From Pseudomonas sp. MYb185 (GTDB lineage Bacteria; Pseudomonadota; Gammaproteobacteria; Pseudomonadales; Pseudomonadaceae): a DNA stretch of 64,000 nucleotides. The position numbers and the translations under genes are program-made. The stretch spans positions 43,838 through 107,837 of the forward strand of contig NZ_PCQD01000012.1 in assembly GCF_002979975.1 (NCBI RefSeq). Reading direction: 5' to 3'. Positions 16,336-22,874 of this stretch are shown here, one piece after another (position 1 is the first letter of the stretch; each line of letters opens with the position of its first letter). Under the pieces are notes generated by a model. The model saw nothing but the letters and a program-made list of their open reading frames with translations. It was not told where the DNA came from and searched no databases.

Positions 16336-17634
16336 TCACATCTTGTCGGGCAGTTGATAGGTCGCCGTTCCGCAGTCCTCGACAACCTGCAGATTGAGCT
16401 GCTGCTGCACAATCCATTCTTTCAGCCTGCCCACCGGCTCCGGGTTGGTCAGTTGCCCCTGACGCAACGGATGGGCATAGCCACGCCACATGAGCATCTG
16501 CAGCGACTGCGAGAGCAAACCGACACTGTTGGCAAAAGCCGGCAACTGCCGCAGCCCGGCGAAACTGGCCGGGCGCGCCGCCAGCGCCTGCAGCAAGGGC
16601 GAGAATATCTCCTCCGGGCCCTGGATCGCACCTATGGGCGTGGCAAAGTGCACGGCGCCCGAGCGGGGAGCCTCCGGCAACAGCCGGAAGCGTATCGCAT
16701 CCACCTGCTGCAGATGCTGCTGCGCCGACAGGCGCTCGGGGGCACGCTGGAACAGGTCCCTGCGCTGGTGCTGGTTTCGCGCCAGGTCCTTTACCGTTTC
16801 CCGTACCGCCGGGGAAGTGATGCTCGCCAGCACCGGTTGCAGGTTACCGGGGATGGACAAGCCCTCCAGATTGTCGAAGGTATCGGCGCTGCCCAGGTAG
16901 GTCACACCGGCCTGTGCCGCCAGCCGGTGCACGTCCACCGAGTGTTGCGGACGCCAGTAGTCGGTGAGGAAGTCATGGGCCAGATAGGCTGTCCCCTTTC
17001 CTGGCAAGCCCTGTACGCTGGCGCTCAAACGGGGCTGGTCGACAAAAGCCCCAGCACCATCCAACCGCCCGAGCAACTCGAGCCCGGCCTGGATATTCTG
17101 CTCGGCGGTCCCTGCCCGGTGGTGCGCCAGCTCATTGAGCAGTTTCTGCACCGGTATCATCTGGGTCGCGCCGGGATGACACATGTAGTGCAGGTAGAAC
17201 AGCCCCTTGGGTTTCAGGAACTTCTGCACCAGTTGCAACATGCTCTGCTGATGGTTGGGCGCGATCCATGACCAGACGCCATGGCTCACGATGAAGTCGA
17301 AGAACAGATTGTTGTCCTGGGCGAACCGGGCGAAGTCCGCCTGGATGAAGCGGATATTGTCCAGCCCGATAGAGCGCGCCGCATCCCGGGCAACGGCCAG
17401 GTGCCGCTCGTTGAAGTCGACGCCAACGAACTGTCCCAGTGGATTGGTCGCTGCGGCCACCAGCAGGTTGATGCCAACACCACAACCCAGCTCGCAATAG
17501 GAGTAGGGCTTGCTGATATCCGGTGCCACTGTACCGAGAAAGTGCGTCAGGCTGCTCAGCCAGACAGGCTGGATTTCCTTATGGAAATGGGCCGGATAGG
17601 ACACATCCAGAACATAGCCAGCTTCCTTCTTCAT
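16336..17634 (-). CDS. SAM-dependent methyltransferase with C-terminal regulatory domain
   Basis: This 432-aa protein has an N-terminal class I methyltransferase domain: motif I is YCELGCGVGINLLVAAA (about residues 46-62), motif II VGVDFNERHLAVAR, and motif IV-like DFIVSHGVWSWI. It is followed by about 200 residues resembling the methyltransferase regulatory domain PF10119. The stop is 58 bp before the esterase start, so the two are probably one operon. An intrinsic terminator separates it from the upstream receptor gene. The methyl acceptor is unknown; related proteins act on proteins or small molecules. Its place in a siderophore locus is unusual and nothing in the sequence shows that it modifies a siderophore. 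Confidence 0.8.
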   Translation of the reverse strand: MKKEAGYVLDVSYPAHFHKEIQPVWLSSLTHFLGTVAPDISKPYSYCELGCGVGINLLVAAATNPLGQFVGVDFNERHLAVARDAARSIGLDNIRFIQADFARFAQDNNLFFDFIVSHGVWSWIAPNHQQSMLQLVQKFLKPKGLFYLHYMCHPGATQMIPVQKLLNELAHHRAGTAEQNIQAGLELLGRLDGAGAFVDQPRLSASVQGLPGKGTAYLAHDFLTDYWRPQHSVDVHRLAAQAGVTYLGSADTFDNLEGLSIPGNLQPVLASITSPAVRETVKDLARNQHQRRDLFQRAPERLSAQQHLQQVDAIRFRLLPEAPRSGAVHFATPIGAIQGPEEIFSPLLQALAARPASFAGLRQLPAFANSVGLLSQSLQMLMWRGYAHPLRQGQLTNPEPVGRLKEWIVQQQLNLQVVEDCGTATYQLPDKM

Positions 17635-17675
17635 GTGCTTGCACCTTCAAATCGTCTGCACTGTTCAAAGTGAAA

Positions 17676-17704
17676 AGCCCCTCTGGCTATTAACCAGAGG
17701 GGCT
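17676..17704 (-). terminator. intrinsic terminator after TonB receptor of iron locus 2
   Basis: AGCCCCTCTGG (17676-17686), a 7-nt loop and CCAGAGGGGCT (17694-17704) form a perfect 11-bp stem. On the minus strand it is followed by TTTTC. It lies 21 bp after the receptor stop, so methyltransferase-esterase expression needs read-through or a very short own promoter. Confidence 0.85.
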
Positions 17705-17724
17705 GGGGGCTTCAGGGGCCGGGA

Positions 17725-19806
17725 TCAGAAGCTCTTGGTCAGGGCGAAGATCAGCCTGCGGCCATCCAGGTTGTAGGCATAGTTGCCATCGGTGGTCACC
17801 TTCTTGTTGGTGAGGTTGTAGATACCCGCCTTCAGGCTCAAGTCATCCTGAGGGCGGAACATCACACCTGCATCGGCAAAGGTATAGGACGGATACTTGA
17901 TGCCGTTGGTATTCGAGCCACTGGTGCCGGTCTGCCACCGACCAGAGGTCTTGCCACGGTAGTTACCCTGGACCCACAGGTTGACCCGTTGTGTGGCCTG
18001 CCAGTCCAGCGAAGCGTTGAACATATGTTTGGCCACATCGTTCAGCGGCTCGCCCTTGTACTCGCCGGATTTCTGCTCGGTCTCAGTGTAGGTGTAGCTG
18101 TGGCGGTAAGTCAGGTTATCCAGGATGTCATAGTCCAGGGTGAACTCGATACCACGCAGCTCGGCCTTGTCAACGTTCTCGTAGGCGGTATAGCCGTATT
18201 GGTGCGGCGGGTAGTAGGTACCGTTGTAGTAACACTCCTCATTCGCTTCGCAGACCCGCCCGGTGCGGTTGATCTTGTCTTTGTATTCGGTCACATAAGC
18301 AGTTACCGAGCCGGCCAGACCAATGTCGAAATTCTCGTAATGGAGAGCGATCTCACGGTTCAGACTGGTTTCCGGAGTCAGATCCGGGTTGCCGATGATC
18401 ACTCCCCCCATCGAAGTGGAACCAAAATCGGTGGCGGAAGAGCGCAGGTCAGGGGCTTTGTAGCCAGAGGTGACACCACCCTTGAGGGTGAAGTTATCGT
18501 TCATGTGCCAGACTGCGTAGACCTTGGGACTGAATTCACTACCAAAAGCCTGGTTGTCATCCAGACGACCGCTCAGGGTCAGGATCAAATCGTCGGTCAG
18601 GCTCCAGTTATCTTCCAGGAAAATGGAGTTCTGATAGCGGTTCATCTTGACTACCGCATCGGCATCGGGCACCACCGGTTCGCGCAGACCGTTGCTGCCA
18701 TGTTCCAGGTTTTCGTATTTATGGGTAAGACCACCGGTCAGGGTATGTGCGCCCAGGAACCAACTCGCCTGGGTGTTGGCGGTGATCACCTCGAACTCGA
18801 TACCCTTGCCAGTATTGGCGTTGAGAGTAGTCGCGTTTTCCGAATGGTCATAGTTGATATAGGAGTTGGTAAAGACGTTACCGTACTTACCCTCGTGGGC
18901 CAGGAAGTAGTTCTTCTTGATCGACTCCGCGTAGGTAGGGTTATCCTCCTCGGCAATACTTCTGCCGGGATTCTTCCAGCGCTCCTGCTTGGTATAGCTG
19001 TGCCCGAAGGTCAGCAGATTCTGCTCATTGAGGTTCCACGACAGCTTGCCGCCGGCGTTTCTCTTCTTGTATTCGGGGTCGGTGGCAGCGCTGTCGCTGA
19101 GACCCACCAGGTTGCTTTCATCCTGGTTCTGGAAGGCGCCGGTCAGTTGCAGGCCCAGCACATCCTCGATCAGCGGCATGTTCAGGAAAGCACTGGTCTG
19201 GAAGCCGTCTTCGTTCACATCGTTACCGCTGCCAGCCATGGCATATTCGGCAGTGATGCTGCCGGTCAGCTCCTTGCCGACTTTCTTGGTGATGATATTG
19301 ATCACACCGCCCATGGCGTCGGAGCCGTACAGCGCCGATGCCGGGCCACGGATGACCTCGATGCGCTCGATGGCCTCCAGCGGCGGCAGGAAATTGATCG
19401 GGGTACCGGCTTGGGAGCCGCGTTCACTGAAAGCATCGTTACCCTGCGCAGGGCGACCATCGATCAGGAACAGGGTATAGGCGGAGGTCATGCCACGCAT
19501 CATGATCGACTGCTCGACGCCACCACCGGAAATCTGCACACCGGCGACGTTCTTCAGCGCGTCGGTGATATCGGTATAGGATTTCTTCTTCAGCTCTTCC
19601 TGGGAGATGACCGTGATGGCTGCCGGCGCGTCCCGAAGATTCTGTTCAAAGCCGGACGCGGTCACTACCGTCTGCCCCAGGTCCAGCGCTTCCTGTGACT
19701 GTTGCGCAACAGCCGAACAGGCCACCGAGGCCATGGTTACCGCCAACAGCGTTTTCTTGAACTGTGGCTGTGAAGTCCTAGCAAAGGGACGCTTACTGCG
19801 TGACAT
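17725..19806 (-). CDS. TonB-dependent receptor, FepA/PfeA-like (catecholate siderophore)
   Basis: This 693-aa outer-membrane receptor has a long basic signal peptide ending near ACSAVA-QQ, a TonB-box-like TVVTASGFEQN and a plug domain. The plug contains DALKNVAGVQISGGGVEQS, IMMRGMTSAYTLFLIDGRPA, IERIEVIRGPASALYGSDAM and GVINIITKK. The barrel ends in LIFALTKSF. Plug motifs, length and an extracellular double Cys (VCEANEECYY) fit the FepA/PfeA catecholate group. A kinase/regulator pair lies directly upstream on the same strand and an IroE-type esterase downstream, the gene set of the P. aeruginosa Pfe system. A palindromic Fur-like box lies about 110 bp upstream. By eye the gene has lower GC than its neighbours; this was not computed. 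Confidence 0.92.
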   Translation of the reverse strand: MSRSKRPFARTSQPQFKKTLLAVTMASVACSAVAQQSQEALDLGQTVVTASGFEQNLRDAPAAITVISQEELKKKSYTDITDALKNVAGVQISGGGVEQSIMMRGMTSAYTLFLIDGRPAQGNDAFSERGSQAGTPINFLPPLEAIERIEVIRGPASALYGSDAMGGVINIITKKVGKELTGSITAEYAMAGSGNDVNEDGFQTSAFLNMPLIEDVLGLQLTGAFQNQDESNLVGLSDSAATDPEYKKRNAGGKLSWNLNEQNLLTFGHSYTKQERWKNPGRSIAEEDNPTYAESIKKNYFLAHEGKYGNVFTNSYINYDHSENATTLNANTGKGIEFEVITANTQASWFLGAHTLTGGLTHKYENLEHGSNGLREPVVPDADAVVKMNRYQNSIFLEDNWSLTDDLILTLSGRLDDNQAFGSEFSPKVYAVWHMNDNFTLKGGVTSGYKAPDLRSSATDFGSTSMGGVIIGNPDLTPETSLNREIALHYENFDIGLAGSVTAYVTEYKDKINRTGRVCEANEECYYNGTYYPPHQYGYTAYENVDKAELRGIEFTLDYDILDNLTYRHSYTYTETEQKSGEYKGEPLNDVAKHMFNASLDWQATQRVNLWVQGNYRGKTSGRWQTGTSGSNTNGIKYPSYTFADAGVMFRPQDDLSLKAGIYNLTNKKVTTDGNYAYNLDGRRLIFALTKSF

Positions 19807-19913
19807 GCTTCTTTCTCCAGAAGTAAGAAATGATTTGAGCAGTTGGCTATATTTTTTATGCTGTAACCGGGCCGGAAGAGCAGAGACAGCGCCTCACGGC
19901 TTTCGCAGGTCGA

Positions 19914-19940
19914 CGCAAATGATATACATTGCCATTTGCG
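19914..19940. promoter_or_regulatory. palindrome and Fur-box candidate before receptor of iron locus 2
   Basis: CGCAAATG (19914-19921) and CATTTGCG (19933-19940) form a perfect 8-bp inverted repeat with an 11-bp centre. The embedded 19-mer at 19915-19933 matches the Fur consensus at 13 of 19 positions by hand alignment. It lies 108 bp upstream of the receptor start and 20 bp after the kinase stop. The flanking palindrome could alternatively be the regulator's own operator. Confidence 0.55.
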
Positions 19941-19959
19941 AGTAAATGTAATTTACAAT

Positions 19960-21297
19960 CTATACACTTTGCATGCGCAGATTCAGGCGCAGACCCGGAG
20001 CGCGATTCTCCGCCCATAGCTCTGCACCCTGCAGACGCAGCGTGCTACGCGCGATGGCCAGCCCCAATCCGAAGCCATCGCCACCCGGGCGCGCCGCGTT
20101 GAGCCGGGCGAAGGGTTGGAAGATGCGTTCCAGTTCGCCCGCCTCGACCCCCGGCCCCTGATCTTCGATCCACAGGTGCCAGCAGTTGCCATCCCGGTGT
20201 CCGGCCAGACGCACGACGCCATCCGCCGGGGAATGGCGAATGGCATTGCGCAGGATGTTTTCCATGGCCTGGGCCAGGCCATTCAGGTTGCCCAGTACGC
20301 TGCAGTCAGCGGGCAATTCGCAGGGCAGCTGCTCGGTGCGCCAGCCGCTTTCGAAGCAGGCATTCTCTCGCAGGACATCCCACAACCGGCCCACGTCTAC
20401 CGGTTCCAGCGGCAGACTCGGGCGCTCGGTGTCCAACCAGACCAGCTCCAGACTGTCGGCGATCAGCCGCTCCATGACCCCCACCTCACGCTCCAGGCGC
20501 TGACCCAGAGCCTGCACGTCCTCCGCCTGTTCACCCGCTACCCGCAGCCGGCTGAGCGGGGTGCGCAACTCGTGGGACAGGTCACGCAGCAGTTGGCGCT
20601 GGAAGGTCAGTGTGCCTTCCAGTCGCCCGGCCATATGGTTGAAAGCCCCGGCCAGATCGCCCAGCTCGTCCCGGCGCAAGGCCACCGCTGGCCCGACGCG
20701 CGCCGCCAGGTCACCGGCGCTCAAGGCGACGGCCTGGTGCCGCAGTATTGCCAGCGGCGCAATAAGCAGGCGATACAGCAGAACGCCGAGCAGCGCCGCC
20801 AGCAGCGTTGGCAATACCCGCTGCAACAGCATTTCCCATAGTTCGCGATATTTGCGCGGGCTCAGGCGCTCGGGCAGTGTCATCACCAGCCGGCTCTCCC
20901 CATCACTGAACGGCACCTCGAAGGTCGGCGTGCCATCAGGCCGGCCCATTTGCCCGTCCAACTGGCGTACAAAGCGCAGCCGCTGCCGCTCGGCCTCCTC
21001 CAGCGGTCGTGATGACAACGATCGCTGCTGTCCATCCACCACTACGGCCCAGATCTGTTCGCGGGCACGCAGACGCAGGAGAAAGCCGTCAACCCCCTGG
21101 GGCCCCTCTGCCTGCCACGCAGCTTCGGCCTCCTGCGCATAGCCGGTCAGAATGGTCTTGGTCGGTGCAGGCAGGTAGGAAGTGGCGCGCATCAGCAAAC
21201 GGCCCAGGTCGACGTGCAAGCTCACCAGCAGCAGGCAGAACAGTGCCAGCGTTCCGGTCAGCCGCCACAACAGCGAGTACCGGCTGGGCAGTGTCAT
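19960..21297 (-). CDS. sensor histidine kinase (PfeS-like), iron locus 2
   Basis: This 445-aa kinase starts at ATG 21297, which overlaps the regulator stop as ATGA; a longer frame upstream is not needed. Membrane segments lie at about 11-30 and 161-181, flanking a periplasmic sensor of about 130 residues. HAMP follows (about 180-232), then the H-box LLRDLSHELRTPL with His242, N-box NILRNAIRHS, EDQGPGV and FGLGLAIAR. It pairs with the overlapping OmpR-type regulator. The layout receptor-kinase-regulator and the adjacent esterase match PfeA-PfeS-PfeR-PfeE of P. aeruginosa, where the pair activates the receptor in response to the ferric siderophore. Confidence 0.92.
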   Translation of the reverse strand: MTLPSRYSLLWRLTGTLALFCLLLVSLHVDLGRLLMRATSYLPAPTKTILTGYAQEAEAAWQAEGPQGVDGFLLRLRAREQIWAVVVDGQQRSLSSRPLEEAERQRLRFVRQLDGQMGRPDGTPTFEVPFSDGESRLVMTLPERLSPRKYRELWEMLLQRVLPTLLAALLGVLLYRLLIAPLAILRHQAVALSAGDLAARVGPAVALRRDELGDLAGAFNHMAGRLEGTLTFQRQLLRDLSHELRTPLSRLRVAGEQAEDVQALGQRLEREVGVMERLIADSLELVWLDTERPSLPLEPVDVGRLWDVLRENACFESGWRTEQLPCELPADCSVLGNLNGLAQAMENILRNAIRHSPADGVVRLAGHRDGNCWHLWIEDQGPGVEAGELERIFQPFARLNAARPGGDGFGLGLAIARSTLRLQGAELWAENRAPGLRLNLRMQSV

Positions 21298-21998
21298 ACC
21301 AGGCGAGCCAGCATGTAGCCCTTGCCCCACACCGTCTCCACCCGCCCGCCGTGGTAGCCGATACCTTGCAGTTTGCGGCGAATCTGGCTGATATGCATAT
21401 CCAGGCTGCGATCATGCTGGGCATAGCCGCGACGCAGGGCCTGCTGATAGAGGAAGGGCTTGCTCAGCGCCTCGTCCATGTGTCGCCAGAGCAGTTCCAG
21501 CACGCGATACTCGCTGGGAGTGAGACCAGCCGGCGTGCCAGCCAGTACCACATCGCAGTCCATTTCATCGAAGTGCAGATCACCGCTGGGCTCGCGTGGC
21601 AATTGCTCACGCCGCTCGTAGGCCACCCGACGCAGGATGGCTTCGATGCGTACGCTCAACTCACCGAGGCTGAAAGGCTTGGGCAGATAGTCATCGGCAC
21701 CCTGGCTGAAGCCGGCAATGCGGTTCTGCTCATCCCCCAGGGCCGACATCAGCAGGACCGGTACACTATGATGGCTGCGCAAACGTTGCAGGATATCCAG
21801 GCCATTGGTGCCGGGCAGCAGGATGTCCATCAGGATCAGATCGAAATCCTCGCTCTCGGCCAGGCGCAGCCCCTCGTCGCCGTCATGGCTGAGAGTGACG
21901 CTATAGCCACTGCCCTGCAGATGAAGCTGCAGATGGTTGGCGAGCAGAGGGTCGTCTTCGACGGCGAGGATACGAGTTGGCTGGGCAGCGGGCGACAT
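21294..21998 (-). CDS. OmpR-family response regulator (PfeR-like), iron locus 2
   Basis: A 234-aa regulator with a receiver domain (Glu14/Asp15/Asp16, phosphoacceptor Asp58 in LILMDILLPGTNG, Lys in LPKPFSLGEL) and a winged-helix domain ending DMHISQIRRKL and VETVWGKGYML. It is the first gene of a two-gene operon with the kinase, overlapping it by 4 bp. A Fur-like box covers 22015-22033, just 17 bp before the start codon, so iron repression of the sensor system itself is likely. Its target is presumably the receptor promoter at about 19830-19950. Confidence 0.93.
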   Translation of the reverse strand: MSPAAQPTRILAVEDDPLLANHLQLHLQGSGYSVTLSHDGDEGLRLAESEDFDLILMDILLPGTNGLDILQRLRSHHSVPVLLMSALGDEQNRIAGFSQGADDYLPKPFSLGELSVRIEAILRRVAYERREQLPREPSGDLHFDEMDCDVVLAGTPAGLTPSEYRVLELLWRHMDEALSKPFLYQQALRRGYAQHDRSLDMHISQIRRKLQGIGYHGGRVETVWGKGYMLARLV

Positions 21999-22014
21999 GA
22001 CACGTGACCGACAA

Positions 22015-22033
22015 ATGAATGCGAATCATTCTA
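22015..22033. promoter_or_regulatory. Fur-box candidate before the iron-locus-2 regulator
   Basis: The 19-mer ATGAATGCGAATCATTCTA matches the Fur consensus at 12 of 19 positions by hand alignment, including AATCATT. It lies 17 bp upstream of the regulator ATG and about 70 bp upstream of the divergent YigZ gene. Confidence 0.5.
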
Positions 22034-22101
22034 CACCCTAATTGCATGCCACTTGCAACCAGCGAGCGTGCCAAGGCTGTCGGGACATATCCTTCCCCGG
22101 T

Positions 22102-22704
22102 ATGCTGACGCCTATGTACAGCCTCGCCCACCCCGTCACCAGTCTCCTGGAAATCCGCAAGAGCCGCTTTCTCGGTTGCGTCGAGCCAATCGCCGACCGT
22201 GCCAGCGCCCAGCTGCGGGTAGCGGCGCTACGTGCCGAGCATCCGGATTGCGCGCACGTCTGCTGGGCATTGCTGGCGGGTGGGCACAGCGCGGCGGTGG
22301 ACGATGGCGAGCCAGCCGGTACCGCCGGGCGGCCGATGCTCGATGTACTGCGCCATCAGCAGCTCGACGGCGTGCTGGCCAGTGTGGTGCGCTACTACGG
22401 CGGCATCAAGCTGGGCGCCGGTGGTCTGGTGCGAGCCTATACCGACGCGGTGGCCCAGGCGCTGTTGCAGGCCGACAAGATCGCCCACATTCCCACACTG
22501 GTTGTCTGGTGCGAGTTGCCCTATGCCCATGAAGGCATTGCCCGCCATCTGCTGAGCCAGGCTGGAGGAGAGTTGCTGGAAGTCAGGCATGCGGTCACCG
22601 TGCAACTGCGCCTGCGTCTGCCGGCGACCGCAGTCGGCGAATTGCGCGAGCAACTGCTGAGCGCAACGCGCGGCGAGCTGGACTGGCGGTTACTCGATCA
22701 ATAG
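22102..22704 (+). CDS. YigZ/IMPACT-family protein
   Basis: A 200-aa protein from ATG 22102 (ATG 22114, giving MYSLAHPV, is an equally good start; neither has a strong ribosome site). It has the N-terminal UPF0029/IMPACT domain: EIRKSRFLGCVEPI, CWALLAGGHSAAVDDGEPAG and VVRYYGGIKLGAGGLVRAYT. A short C-terminal DUF1949-like domain follows. The family is widespread, cytoplasmic and linked to translation or RNA-related control, without an agreed bacterial function. It stands alone between the iron locus 2 regulator and the cyclic-di-GMP gene. Confidence 0.88.
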   Translation: MLTPMYSLAHPVTSLLEIRKSRFLGCVEPIADRASAQLRVAALRAEHPDCAHVCWALLAGGHSAAVDDGEPAGTAGRPMLDVLRHQQLDGVLASVVRYYGGIKLGAGGLVRAYTDAVAQALLQADKIAHIPTLVVWCELPYAHEGIARHLLSQAGGELLEVRHAVTVQLRLRLPATAVGELREQLLSATRGELDWRLLDQ

Positions 22705-22874
22705 CAAAGATCGTGCAGTTCCGTTGTCATTTTGACTCGCCGCGTTCCGTCGATCCCCCTACACTATTCGATGATTTCACGCCTGGGGTCGGCTGCTCCA
22801 AACCGGACAGCCCTCCGCAGCAGCGATATAATTTCACCCCATCTCTGGGCACGCCGCACCTGTCAGGAAATACC

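Noticed and set aside
16278..16412. N-terminal extension of the IroE-like esterase
   Set aside because: The extra 45 codons overlap the methyltransferase 3' end and lack protein-like character; ATG 16277 has a good ribosome site and is followed by an export signal.
17989..19698. 569-aa plus-strand frame opposite TonB receptor 2
   Set aside because: The receptor frame has signal peptide, plug and barrel motifs; the antisense frame has none.
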